A DNA stretch of 64,000 nt from the NCBI RefSeq assembly GCF_047511655.1, contig NC_133390.1:160081583-160145582 (forward strand), in the 5' to 3' direction. Shown here piece after piece: positions 1-12,562 of this stretch (position 1 is its first letter; each line of letters begins with the position of its first letter). The notes below the pieces were generated by a model, which was given only the letters and a program-made list of their open reading frames with translations, ran no database searches and was not told the DNA's origin. Position numbers and translations under genes: made by a program. Source of the DNA: Castor canadensis. Lineage: Eukaryota > Chordata > Mammalia > Rodentia > Castoridae.

Positions 1-719
1 TGGTTGGTTCAACAAGTAAGATTTTTATGTACCTTTCCCATGCAGCCATGAGGTCCCTAAGCACAGTGCTGGTTCTGCAGAACGCACAGTAGGTCCTGAG
101 GTCCTGCAGAATGCACAATACATGGTCAGGAAGCCCTGTGCTGAATGGCTGCATTACTAATCCAGACCACCATGCTGTTTCCTTGGAATGCAGAAAGATG
201 GTGTTTATTAATCCATGTGGTGTTGCTGAGCCAGGTACAGGGAGAAGCCCACACCCCAAAAGTCATACTGACCAGTAGTTCAGAGCACAGCTGTTGGGTC
301 ACACTGCTAGGGTTCTGAGCCTGGGCTGCCACCTCTGGCTATGAGACCTTGACAAGGGGCTTCACCTCTGGGGTCTCAGGGTCTTCACTTGTAGAAAGAG
401 CTGATGCTAATCCCTGAGGCTCAGCCCAAGGGCAAGAGAGAAAGGCATATAAAGCAGAAGCACGGTGCCCAGTGTGGAGGCGGGTAGTGTGTGCTGCTGC
501 TGTGTTGTCGTCAGGGAGCGAGACGGCTTAAAATAGCCAGGGATACCATGCCTTGTGCCTAGAAAGATGTGGATGAGCTGGTGGGCTACTCGGAGAGTGC
601 TCAGTCACTGACTGGCTGTGTCTGAGCATGAGTCTGTGAGAATCTGGAGTGACTTGAGGCAGGCTTTGGGGAGAAGGTAGCCTTCAGGACCCTCCCAGCT
701 AAGTAGGCTCAAGTGAACA

Positions 720-1058
720 GTTTTTGGGGATTTTTCTTTGTTTTGTCAGTGCTGGGGTTCAAACTCAAGCCCTGTGCTTGCTAGGCAGGTACTGTGCCAC
801 TTGCATCACACTCCCAAGCCCTTTTTGCTTTAGTTACTTTTCGGGTGGGGTCTCAAGTTTTTTGCCCAGGCCAGCCTGGACCTCATTCATCCTATGTAAG
901 CCTCTTTTATAGCTGGGATCATACAACCATGCTAACCACACTTGGCTTTTCTTCTTGAAATGGGGTCTCACTAACTTTTTGCCTAGACTGGCCTCAAAGT
1001 GTGAGCCTCCTGATCTTCTGAGTAGCTGGGATCACAGGCACAAGCTATTGTGCCTGAG
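720..1058 (-). mobile_element. Composite SINE, three-part (ID + B1 + B1)
   Basis: Reverse-strand ID tail (CTGGGGTTCAAACTCAAGCC) followed by two B1-like units, each with AGCTGGGATCA(T/C) and a GGTCTCA(C/A) start. One of the older copies. Confidence 0.8.
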
Positions 1059-1867
1059 GGAGGGACGGGCTGGCTGTACAGGGGTCAGGTCAGCCATGGT
1101 CAGTTGGAGAGGCCTATCTAGGACTGGTGTCTGCTGGCACCCAGAGCTGGGGCTTATCTACAGGGTTATCACCTATCTGGGCAGCTTCCTGCTAAGGGCC
1201 TATCCCTGAGGGTACTATGTACCAGACTTTGCTAAAGCTTTCTGCCTTCCAAAATTTCCTAGGCTCCATGATGTGGCTGTTGCCCTGTACAGGGGTGTGG
1301 TAGTCAGGAGGTGTGTGTTGCCTGGGGCCAGTGGACCAGGTGGGGGGCTGGGCTTGCCTAACAGCACCCAGTAGGGGCAGGGCTGCCACCACTGCTGTTC
1401 CCCAGCAGCTTCTTCCAAGGGGCCTGTGTGGCAGTGTGTGGGAGCCGCAGAGGGAGAAGATCAGACTTTTCAGCCACCTGCTCCCTCTGCCCCACCCCAT
1501 CACCACTGTTCTTTCCAAACAGCCAGCCATGCATACATCCATAGTACCAGGTGTGGGGCCAGGAGGCAGGGAAAATAGGGAAGCAGATTGACTTCTAGCC
1601 AGCTTGGAGTTCTCATCCAAACAGCTACCAAATAGACAAGATAGCATCTAGCTGCGATAAGAGCCTGAAGGAAACAAACAGGTACAGAGAGAACACTGCC
1701 TCTGTTTAAGAAGCCAAAGCAGAAGTTTCTGTTTAAGTTAGGTTGCCATCCCAAAATGATTACAGTTAAAAAGATTTTGTGTAAGAGAAATTATGTTAGG
1801 CAATGGGATTGCAACTTTTTTTCTGTTTCATTTAATGTCATAAATAAACTTGTAGTACATTCTTTTC

Positions 1868-2115
1868 CTTTTTTGAGGTTTACTTTTTTTTTTTCTTTTT
1901 GTTTTTGGTGTAATGGAGTTTGAACTCAGGGCCTCATACTAGCTAGGCAGGCGCTCTACCACTTGAGCCACTCCTCCAGCTCTTTTTTTGTGTTGGATAT
2001 TTTTGAGATAGGATCTTGAGAATTGTTTGCTCAGGACTCTCCTTGAACTGAGATCCTCCTGATCTCTGCCTCCTGAGCAGCTAGGATTGCAGGTGTGAGA
2101 CACCAGCGCTGGTCT
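1868..2115 (-). mobile_element. Composite B1-ID SINE
   Basis: T-rich start, then GGAGTTTGAACTCAGGGCC (ID right end) and a B1-like half ending CTAGGATTGCAGGTGTGAG. Confidence 0.8.
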
Positions 2116-2292
2116 TTTTAGATTGTTTTATCTCCTATCAAGCTCCTTTCCAAGGTTCTGTAATATTAACACCTACTGTTTTCCTGCCCATGTACACCTC
2201 CAATCCTTATTTTCTACTTGAACTCTTTTTCTGTTTCCTGAATTTCAGGAAAGAGTTTGTAGGCAAATTATAAATAAACCCCTGTTCAAAGT

Positions 2293-2400
2293 AGAGCCAG
2301 GCGTGGTGAAACAAGCTTGTAATTCCAGCACTTGGGAGTTGAAAGCAGGAGTCTTCTGAATTCAAGGCTACTTAGCCTCAAAAAACAAACAAAACCCAAA
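2293..2400 (+). mobile_element. B1-like monomer
   Basis: GCCAGGCGTGGTGAAACAAG, CTTGTAATTCCAGCACTTGG and an A/C-rich tail. Confidence 0.7.
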
Positions 2401-3184
2401 GCGAAATAACAAATCAAATTAGAGATTTAAAAAATTCATGCTTTAAAGTTTTAAATATTTTACTTTGTGACTTTTTACATTTGGGGTAAAAAAAAAAAAA
2501 AATCAAAGCAATTTGCTCATTTCCAGGGCTCATTGCAGAAAATCCCTCAGCAAGCTGCTCAGTAGCCCAGTGTTTAAAAGTCATGGTAAGAAGTTGCCAT
2601 TTTAACCATTTTTAAGTATGCAGTTGAGTGGTGGTACATGCACTCTCATTGTTCTGGAGCCAGCACTACCATCCCAAACTGAAAATGACCCAGTAGATAC
2701 TGATTCCCTGCTCTGGCAGCCACCCTTCTGCTCCTGACTGCTGTGGGTGCCTCGTCCACTAGCCCCATTTTAAGAAGGAATATTTGGATAGCAGTGGGGG
2801 TCTCTGAATAGTTAACTTGTGGTGGTGAGTGATTCCAGTTTATGCATACTGTGGAGCCAAGCTTGGGGGTGGCTGTGCTCCAGCAGGACCTGACCATCTC
2901 CTGGGAGGGTGTCTCTCAAGCCAGCCTTGATTTCAAAGCCCGTGGAGGCTACGTGGAGCCTACCCTGCCCCCTGGAGGCAAGGTGATGGGTTAGGAGGGC
3001 CTTGGACTTAGTTATAAGAGCCAGGCATAATTCCTCCATGAACCACTTGCAGTAGGATTTGGGCTGAGTCCTCTGCCTCTCAGCCTCAGCTTCCCCACAG
3101 GTAGACAAGTAACGGACTTCCCTTTGTGACCTTGAGCGTCCTGGCTCAGATGGGGTGGAATACAGGGACTAGGACTCCTGGTTT

Positions 3185-3300
3185 CCATTTTAAAGAGGAA
3201 GTGGACTCAGAAGTAAGGTGTGACTTACCCGAAGTCACGCAGCATTTAACTCCAAAATTGGCCTGGAACCCAGCCACGTGTACTCTGGGTTGCCTGTCTT
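3185..3300 (-). mobile_element. MIR remnant
   Basis: Reverse-strand MIR pattern: TTTTAAAGAGGAAGTGGACTC, GTGTGACTTACCCGAAGTCA, CGCAGCATTTAAC. Confidence 0.55.
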
Positions 3301-4034
3301 TGGGGTTCCATGTGGGCCAGTCTTTCAAAGGACGGTGGACCAAAGGACAAGACAGGAGATCGCTCTTCCATCTCACTGAGTGTGAGAGAAGCTCCGGGTT
3401 GAGGGGCCTGCAGAGGAGGGGGAGGGTAAAGGTTCTAGCAGGAAGTCAAGGATGGCACTCTAAAGTATCCCATGGTAATCATCTTGCCCAGTGACAGCAG
3501 ATGGCACCAGTCAGTCCCAGCACCCCACCAAGCATGACACAGCTCAGGCCCCTTCTCAGCACAGGCAGACAGTACCAACCAACCAGAAGTCGCATGCCCA
3601 TCGGGACCTCGGCAGTCCTGGCTTTTCCAAATGGGTGTCAGTCCTGGCAGGGAAGAGACTATTTAAGGGACAAGTGATGTCACAGATCTCTTTGTGAGAG
3701 TAGAAAAGGGACAGCATGAAGCCTGGGGTAGTGTTGACAAAAACATCAGGGCAGAGCATCTCTCAGAGGGGTAGAAGTTATCAAGGTAAAGTCTGCTTTC
3801 TTCAGGCACCCCATGGGATGCTGGCTTGGGGTTTTTGTGAAAATGCACCACTGTGGTCACAGTCCACCTGCTGTCGGGGTAGGGGGAGTAGGTATGGCAG
3901 ACTTACCCTATACAGTAGCTTCTAAGCTCTGTGAAAAGAGTGTGTTAGTCTTGCTGCATAAGCTGGTATTTTTCCTGCTTGTGAAGGTTGGTTTCTGGAG
4001 GTTGAAACCTGTAGGGTTCACATTCACTTAGTAG

Positions 4035-4160
4035 ATAGAATGGGACTTACAGTGTGACGCTGAGCAAATCTCTCAACCTCTCTGAGCCCTCATTTTCCTT
4101 AGCAGCCCAGGAAGAAGTGGTAAAACATCTCCTTGTGGGGACCAAATGTGAGATGCAGTG
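4035..4160 (+). mobile_element. MIR remnant
   Basis: Sense MIR core: AGTGTGACGCTGAGCAAATC, TCTCAACCTCTCTGAGCCCT, CATTTTCCTTAGC. Confidence 0.7.
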
Positions 4161-4989
4161 ACCTTACAAAGAGATCTTCCCAATGTCACCATCTTGTGCT
4201 TTCAGAGGTGGTTGGGAGTGTTTTGGGGGCATAAGGGAAAGCACGTAATCAGGACTTTTTCATGTGCCTCAGGTCTCCTATGCACCAAGTCACCTGTCAC
4301 ATACTACTAGCCATGTCCTCAGGGGCTTCCAGGGCCACGTCAGAGATGGAATTCTTCCTTGTGTCAGCAGGTCTTCAGCTGGACACCTTTCCAGAGACAG
4401 GGCCACAGGGATGTGACCCTCAGGGCCCCTGCCTTCAGGAGGCTCAGGTTCTGAAGATCAAAGCAGGCGTGTAAACAGGGTGGAAGCAGGGCTATATATG
4501 CCCGTACATGGGGTGCTGGCCCAGGGGGAGCCAGGGCAGGGACCAGGAAACTTCAGGAAGGCAGCCCTGGGAGAACAGGTAGAATTATTGAAGGAGGGGG
4601 TTCAGGCAGACCCAAGTGCACAGAGGCTGGGAGCTTAAAGCAGCATGTCAGCACGAGGAGGGTGGTGGGGAGCAGCTGGAGGGATGGTGCTGGCCGATGC
4701 TGGGACACACAAGGTGTGGAGGGTGGACAGCTATGGGTGCCTAGGCCAGGTGTTGAGCCCTCATAGCTCAGCGCCTTGGAGAGAATTTGACCTTGGCCAC
4801 ATATCCCTGCAAGTGGCCTGCAGAGGCCCGTAGGGCCTGGGACTAGACAGCAGTTTATGTGGGCCCGCTGCTGAGGACATGTGTGGGCCTTTTCAGTTGA
4901 GTTGTTGCAGGTGATAGTTCCTTGCCTGCCAAGCCCCTCCCCACCTATCTTCTTAGGAGACTCTTCCAGCAGTCCTAAGGCAGTGACAG

Positions 4990-5095
4990 GGCAAGCCAGT
5001 GCCTCTCAGTTTACACATGGTGAAACTGAAGCCCAGGACATGCAGTGAGTGGGTGTTGAGACCAGAGACTTCTGACCTACAGGCAGCTTCCATAA
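4990..5095 (-). mobile_element. MIR remnant
   Basis: Reverse-strand core around TTTACACATGGTGAAACTGA and AGCCCAGGACATGCAGTGAG. Confidence 0.6.
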
Positions 5096-5821
5096 CTCAT
5101 AACCGATCTCATACTGCCCACTCCAGATGGGTGGATGGAACCCTGACTCTGACTTTGCCATCTGCTGCTCATCCATGTGCCATTTCCCATGCAGCCGGAC
5201 CATGTAAACATTCTCCTTCTTTTGCTACTGTTGATAGTGATGCTCTGGAGGCCAAAAAAAAGAAAGTTTGAACTATGATTGTCACACACAAGGATGACAT
5301 CTGATGTCACATGCAGAACTGGGCATGAAGTAAGAGCGCAAAGAAAGAGACCTTAGACCTAGAAGGGATCTGAAGGTCACTTGGTATGGCTAGAGTCCCT
5401 TCCTGTCATCCACCAGGCCTGTGTCTGTCCTAGCTGGTCGTCGCTTGGGACTCTCTTCTGTCCTTCATCAGCTCTGCTTCTTAGGAAGCTCTACCTTACC
5501 ACAAGGCACTTTCTGTCCCGAAACCCCGCATTCCCTCCCCTCCTCTGGGCCTCATGCATAGGACAGCCTTCAGGTATTTAAAGATAGTAGCCATGTCTGA
5601 ACCGTCTCCTCCACACCATCATCCCAAGCCACCCCTCCCGTTAGACTAGGCACAATGTAACAGTGCACATGTGTCACACACCCTATTCATGACAAGCCTA
5701 TCACTGGTTACTCCTGTTGAATCAGTTTCAGGCTTTCTCTAGCGACTCCATATGCCATGGTGCTCATCAGTAGAGGAGGCATGTCACTGTCATCTCTGCA
5801 CCTTACTGTGAATTTCTTTCT

Positions 5822-6085
5822 CTCTTTTTTTTTTGTAGTACTGGGGTTTGAACTCAGAGCTTCAGTCTTGAAAGACAGGTACTCTACAGCTTGAGCCATA
5901 CCTCCAGCCCTTTTTGCTCTGGTTATTTTTAGATAGGGTCTCACTTTTTCCCTGGTCGGCCTGAACTGCAATCCTCTTATTTTAAGCTTCTGGCTATTGC
6001 TGGGATAACAAGTATGCACCACCATTCCCAGCTTTTTTCTGTTGAGATGAAGTCTCACAAATTTGTTTGCTCTGGCTGGCTTGGT
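5822..6085 (-). mobile_element. Composite B1-ID SINE
   Basis: T-run, GTACTGGGGTTTGAACTCAG, then a B1-like half and the start of a second one. Confidence 0.8.
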
Positions 6086-7497
6086 CCTTGCTAGGCCCAG
6101 GGTGTGGTGCTTGGCATTCCCTTTGCAAAGGGAATGGATTAAGATTTCACCCTGTACAGGTTGCCCTCCTTTCATCAGGCTCCAGTGTGACCCTATCCCT
6201 TGCTCTAGATCTTTGTCCAAAGATCAGTTGGGATGGTGTTCCCTGGACCCAGCTTTCCTCTGGCAACACAGCCTCAGATGTGTCTCTGATCAGTGGAGTC
6301 ACTGAGGCATTTCCCACTCATGTGGCTTGCTTGTGTAATTGTGTAATTGGGCTCCCAAGCCCAGGATCCTGCTGTAAACTCTGAGGAGAGCCCTCTCCCT
6401 TCCTGTGTCTCTGTCCCTGGGACCTGCATGGCATGGAGGCTGGAGTGTTGCCTATGCTGATTTGAACTGAACTCCTGGTTTTCCCCACTCAGCCTGCCTT
6501 GTTCCTTTCATCCCATCTCTCGACTGCCCAGGATTCTTGGCTTCTGCTTCTGTTACCCTATATACCACCTGTCACTCCAGGCACAGTGAATGAGCCTGTT
6601 AACACCAGTTTCTATTCTGGGATGCGCTTGGTCATTCAGAATGATTAAAAAAGGCCAGCAATCAAGGTGCACAGGGCCTGGCTGTGTCTGATTTTGCACA
6701 CGGGACACAGAGCCTGTGACAGCTTATGAAAAGCCAGGCTTTTGTGAGCAGTCACTAGAATTAGGCGTCAGTACTCCAGAAGCAAGGATAGTTTTCTAAG
6801 GCTTTTTCTAAGTAGTACTTCCCGGGCTGGGCTCCTGGGACTCTGGGGCTTTGCTGATATGCTAGAGCCAGAATTTGAAAAGCCACAGTATTTGAAAGCT
6901 AAACCCTTCATTTTGCATTCCCTGGGCCCTCACCAGGCCAGGCATGCTGTGCACATCCGAGTTTTGTGTTGGGCTGGAGCTGTGGCAGCTCTGTCACTCT
7001 GGCTGTCTTCTACTCATCAGCACCAGTGCTAGTGTGTATAGCTCTGACACACAACAAGGAAGTCATGGTTGAATTCTACAGCTTGGGAACCAGTACCACT
7101 TCAAATCCTGGACTGTGGGTGATGGTAATAGGTATCCTGGGGAGTAGAGCAGACACTACAGGTAGTCTCTAAGGAGAACCATGATGACCTTTGTGGCAGG
7201 TTCTAGCACAGGATGGACAAGGGGTAAGTGTTGCCCGTGGGTTGAGGTAGCAGTAGTGATGGTTTTTGGAAAGCAATTTGCTGTTTTGGAGGGGGGGCCC
7301 TGGTCAGAGGCTAGAGGAAGTAGGGCTCAGCCTCCCTGAATTCTTACAGCCAGCAGTCTCCAGGCTTCTCCCTTTTATAGGCTGGGGAGACAGGAACACC
7401 CCCACACTGAGAGCACCAGGCATGGGTCCTTGGTCTCCTCATGTGGACTACAAGAGGCTGAATTAGTTTGGTGGGCCTCAAAATACCATGTGGGGAT

Positions 7498-7570
7498 TTT
7501 TTTTTTCCCATACTGGGGTTGAATCCAGGGCATGCTAGGCAACTGCTTTTATCAACAGGTTATCTCTGTC
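7498..7570 (-). mobile_element. ID-type SINE fragment
   Basis: T-run then ATACTGGGGTTGAATCCAGG and GCATGCTAGGCAA. Confidence 0.6.
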
Positions 7571-9457
7571 TGCATTAGGATATTATATAGTGAACAAAAA
7601 GGAAAATGGAGCTTTCTCTAGGGACCTGGAATGAGTGGGAGACCACAGAGCCTTCCCCATGCTCCCTTGAGGATCCTCAGAACCTGGTTTGGAAATCACT
7701 GGTGTTACTATTCTTAGGAGGCACCTAAGGCACCTCCAGCTCTGGAAGTCCGAATCTTCTTTCCAGTGTCAGCACCCCACGAGGTGCATCCAAAGACAAG
7801 TGACACCACCTCTCTGGGCCTTACTTTTCAGGCTGTGGTGAGATTCAGCCAGGCTGGAGGAGACGTGCTGGGTCCATATCAGGGGTTCCAATACCTTGGC
7901 GAGAGGGTCACGGGTATCTGGAGAGCAGGGCCTGAGGAAGGCAGCAGTAGTCACAGCCTGGCTGGCACTCTAAAGAGCAGCAAGGGGCCAAACTGGTCCC
8001 TTTCAGGCAGCTGCTGCAGTCCTGAGAAGGAGGGTGGCATCTGCACTCAGAAGAGGGCCCTCCTGCCACCTGTGCCCTGGAGCCGAGAGCCTGAAATCAG
8101 ACCTGTCCTACTGAGCAGAAGGGGTTTTCTCTCATCCAGTCAGAACTGAGACACTACCAGAAGTGCTTTGGCTGTCCCACTGCAAGGCCTATTGGGCTCC
8201 TTTCTTTTCAAGGGGAAGCTTTTGTGTCCGGGCTTCCTGGGGAGCAGGGAAGGACTGGGGTTCCAGGGGAGCCCCCCATTTCAGTGGTCTTGGGCTTATG
8301 TACCACAGGACGTGTTGTAAACTTACTCTCCCTGAAAACTGAGAGGTTTTCTCTCTTTTTTAAATTGAGATTTCTAATTTCTTTTGATCATCTGGCAGCT
8401 CTGAGAATACTGAACTCAGGGCCAGAGCGGTTAGGTGTCCTGTAGATATTTGAACTTGCAACCCCTACTGAGTTAAAGCTTAGAATCAACATGGATCCCA
8501 AGGCCAGCATTGACTTCAGGATCTGGCAGCCTGGCCTTGAGGAGCAGACCGTGCCCCTCGCAGAGTGCACAACCTGCCCTCTTAGCTCTAAAGCAGCCCA
8601 GAGCTGTCTGCAGGAAGCAGCCCCTGGCCCAGGCCTTGCTCAGTGACTGTCCTCTGTCTGTGCAGGTCTCTTGCTTGCACAGTGTTGGTGGAATCCTGCT
8701 GACTCCCTGTGGTCATTCCCAAGGGGTTACTTGTGGAAGTGTCTGGCACCCAGTACTTAGGGTTTGTTAAGCTGTCATTCCCACAGTTAATTCAGGCAGT
8801 TATTCTGAGCTCTGCCTAACACTGATTGAGCTCTTCTGTGTGGTGTGCACACGTGTGCACTGCAGGCTGATCTTGCAGGGAGTTCAGAGTCCTGGCTCTG
8901 GGTATTAGATTACAACTCAGAGCTGGGCACCCATCATTCTGCTTCTTCAAGCTTCAGTTTTTCTATTGTCAGATAGGGATTTGTTTATTTATTCATTCAA
9001 TTTACTGAGGCCAGCCATGTATCAAGCCTGGTGTTGGGGAACCCTACCCTTGGGGGCCTGTTAGATATTTAGGTTCCTGTGGTAGGGAGAAAGATAGGAG
9101 AAGTAGTAAGTGATGGGTGTCTGAGAGAAGCAAACAGGATCCTCAGAGAAGGAAAAGCAGCCTTAGGCAGGGTGGTGAGGGAGCCTCACTGAGGACGAGA
9201 TCCCTGAGCTAGGACCTGAAATAAGGATGAGAAGGAGCAGACGTGGGAAGAGCAGCAGGTCTGGGCCTGAGATGGGAGTGGGCCTAGAGTGGTTGAGGAG
9301 AAACAAAGGCCTGCAAGACTGCAATGGATGGGCAAGGGCAGGGGGTGAATAGAGACTAGAGAGGGTGGGCAGAGGCTAGTTCCCATTGCAGTCAAGGTAC
9401 ACAGTATGGATCTTATTCTGTGCAGAGTGGGGATAAGCTTTAGGAAGGTGAAGATGT

Positions 9458-9785
9458 GGCCTGTAGCCATGAATCATGCCTGTAATCCCAGCTACTCAGG
9501 AGGTATAAATCAGAAGGATTGTGATTCGAGGCCAGCCCAGTCAAAAAGTTAGTGAGACCTCCTCTCAATCGATAAGCTGGGTATGGTAGTGCACACCTGT
9601 CATCCCAGCTATGGGGAAGGGATAATAAGTAGGAGTATCACAGTCCAGACCAGCCTGGGCAAAAACGCAAGGCCCTGTCTCAAAAATAATCAAAACACAA
9701 AAAGGGCTGGGAGCATGGCTGAAGGGGAAAAGTGCCTGGCTTAAGGCTCTGAGTTCAAACCCCATTACTGCCCAAAAAAGGGAGG
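9458..9785 (+). mobile_element. Composite SINE, three-part (B1 + B1 + ID)
   Basis: Two B1-like units (CCTGTAATCCCAGCTACTCA; CCTGTCATCCCAGCTATGG) and an ID unit ending GAGTTCAAACCCCATTACTG. This copy shows the full architecture in the sense direction. Confidence 0.85.
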
Positions 9786-9819
9786 GGGATAGAATTTGCA
9801 CTTCTACAAACTGCTTCAT

Positions 9820-9930
9820 GCCCTATAATCCCAGCTCTCAGGAGACAGGCAAGAGAATTATGAGTTGAAGTTGAAGGCCAGCCAGGGCTGCATAGTTCCA
9901 GGCCAGCCTGTCTCAAAACAAAAAAAATCA
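9820..9930 (+). mobile_element. B1-like monomer
   Basis: CCCTATAATCCCAGCTCTCA, GGCCAGCCAGGGCTGCATAG and an A-run. Confidence 0.7.
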
Positions 9931-12459
9931 CTTCAGGATTTGGAGAGTGATTGTAGATGAGACAGGTGACAGAGGCAGCAGGGAGTTTGGGGATGAGGTG
10001 GTGGGGTGGAGAGAACCTGGCCCCTTGTAAGATGTGTTTTCCTGGTACAGGGCTGATGGAGTATTGTCATTGGGGGAAGGGTGGGAATTCCCAGGCTGAG
10101 TGTACAAAGAGCAAGGCTGATTGGGAGGAGAGGACTCAGATTCATTCTGGACTTACTCAGCTTGAAATGGCCTCGGGCTTCCCTGAAGAGCTGTCAAGTG
10201 CACGGGGACTGTTGAGATGGTAGGTAATAATCTCTCCTGCCTAGCCTGCAGGTCTTTATGAGGGATGCTGTGGGCAGGAAAAGGTACATCTCCTCCCATT
10301 GTGTTAGCAGGCCCGGGAAACCAAGGACCTTGTCTGGAGGTGGCAGCCCTCTCTTGGCTCTCCTTGCCTGGGTCCCCAGTTCCCCCCTACCTGCTAAAAT
10401 ACCTAACTTCCATTTTGCCAAGCTGTGTCCTGCTCAGCATCTGTCCTTCCATGCCTTAAGCTGCCTTACCCTGCTCCTTGCCACTCAGTGACTTTGGCCA
10501 CGTGGCCAGACCCAGTTAACCTCCCTTTCTTCCAGAAAGACCCCAGACTGTCTCCCAGGAGATGATCACTCTCTCCCTCATCCAGAATCCATGGTAGCAG
10601 GAGTGACAGGGGCCCATTCCACGATTGGAGAGCCCCTGAAGTCTCATCTCCCTGGAGCACATCTGGCATCACACCCCTTTTGTAGTGGCCAGGTCATGCT
10701 TCTGTGTGACCCTCACAGAGTTAGTGCAGTTGAGGGAGTGTGGCCAAACCCACACCCAAGCATCCTGGGTATAAGGCCCAACCCAACATTGCCTGGCTCT
10801 GCCTCTCTCAAATGGGGCAGTGACGGAACCAAAACCTGCCTCACAAATCCTCCATTCTCATTTACTCACAGTAGTCGTGTTCACAGAGTCATAGGATACC
10901 AAGCCATTGTTCCCACGGGAAAAGCCGGGTCCCTGTAAGCTACTGTTCACATTTCCCCAGTCAGTGAATACATAACCTTGTTTCCTTGTTTTATGTGTGT
11001 TTCTGCTTAACTATAATCTTGGTTCATTAGCATTGACTTCATCGCCAGTAGCACTGACTCAGGCCTGAATGAAGCATTTTTCCATAAGACACGTTGCAGC
11101 CTTCTTGCTTTAGACATTAAACAGTACTCATCAATACACATGGGAGATATTTTAGAAAGATAACCAACAAAACCACAAAAATGGGGAAAGCACTGCACTA
11201 AATAGACCGTGAAAAAAGATACTGGCTTACTGTATGAGGGCTGAAATGAGAAGGCAGAATGTTACCTTGACCCACCTCAGCTGTGAACGTGTGCTTCAGG
11301 CACACAGGTCTGTGAGTGACTGTGACCCAAGTGTGGGTTTGTGGTTACAAGGAAATTTAAGTGAGTAGGGAAATCCACAGGTACAGAATCATGAATAATG
11401 AGAATCAGCTGTTCATGAGCGCTTGCTCAGGCTTGACTCCAGTCACTGAGGTCAGCTGTTACCCTCAGAGTCATTACCAGCAGGACTGCATCTTGATTTT
11501 GAGCAAGGCTTAGAGGACAGAGCCAGCTCCCTGGGTTTTGTGGCTCTGGCTTCAACAATGTGACCCTTTTGTAACCTATTGGCATCTATAGACATTGGGA
11601 CCTAAGGCAGGTGCAGATTCTGGAGGCCTTGAGGGCCCCCACTGACACATTTGTTCCATGTCCACTGGGTGGGTTGTGGCACTGTGGTACGGCCTCAAAC
11701 AAAGCAGTGACATGGTGGATTCCTCAGGGGGACATGAAGGGCCTGACAGGAGTTGGAAGGCCAGGGAGCTAGCAGTGTGAGTGGAGTAGGAGAGGATGTG
11801 CGATGAAGCTGGGAAGTACCTGGCTTATAGGAGCAGTGGAGCGTCCCCAGAAGGACTCAGAAGAATGTTGGCAAGAGAAGTGCTGCCAGCAAGGGGGGTG
11901 GCACTGAGTCTGCAGCAGAGGGGCTTCCAAGATCCTGGCCTTGCCGCTTGGAATTCTCCCCCAGCTTCTGGGGGCAGAATCAGAGAAGGCAGGAATTGGG
12001 CCTGAGTGGGTAGCAGACTTTGAATTGGTCTTGCACACTCCAAGGAGTCATCTGGCTTAGCTGCATGGTCAACAGGCCCTGTATTAGGTGGGAGAGGTAA
12101 TGGGATCTTACAGGCCCTCTCCTAAGCCTGGCAGAGCCAGCAAAGGTGGAGGGTGGTGAGGGAGTCCAGCTGTCTAAGGCCAGTCCTGTCCAGTTGTGGA
12201 GCTGGGCCCCTGCCTTCTCCATAAAGCCTGCTGCTCTGACTCCCTCACTTGTTGGTAACCCACGGCATCCTCTCTTCTTGAGGTGTCTCTCCTCTAGCCT
12301 CTGCTAGGCTCAGACCCCAGGAGCCAGCAGGCATGACGGCCAGCTTCTTGGGGCTGCCATGTCCTCCAGATCCCTAAGGAGATGGACTCACAGCCATTCC
12401 TGAGTGTCTAAAGCTCTGTTAGGCCATCTTATACACCCTGACATTAAAAAACAATGTGT

Positions 12460-12562
12460 AAGGCTGGAGGTGTGGCTCAAGCAATAGAGCACCTGCCTAC
12501 CAAGCATGAAGCCTGAGTGCAAAACCCAGTACCACCAAAAAACAACAAAACAAAGAAAAACA
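12460..12562 (+). mobile_element. ID-type SINE monomer
   Basis: GGCTGGAGGTGTGGCTCAAG (A box), CAAAACCCAGTACCACC and an A-rich tail. tRNA-derived, but not a tRNA gene. Confidence 0.8.

Noticed and set aside
5708..6220. 170-codon minus-strand open frame
   Set aside because: Most of it is a translation of a composite SINE (5822-6085).
12460..12562. tRNA genes suggested by A-box and B-box motifs
   Set aside because: These motifs recur in dozens of ID-type SINEs with A-rich tails and no cloverleaf acceptor stem; they are SINEs, not tRNA genes.
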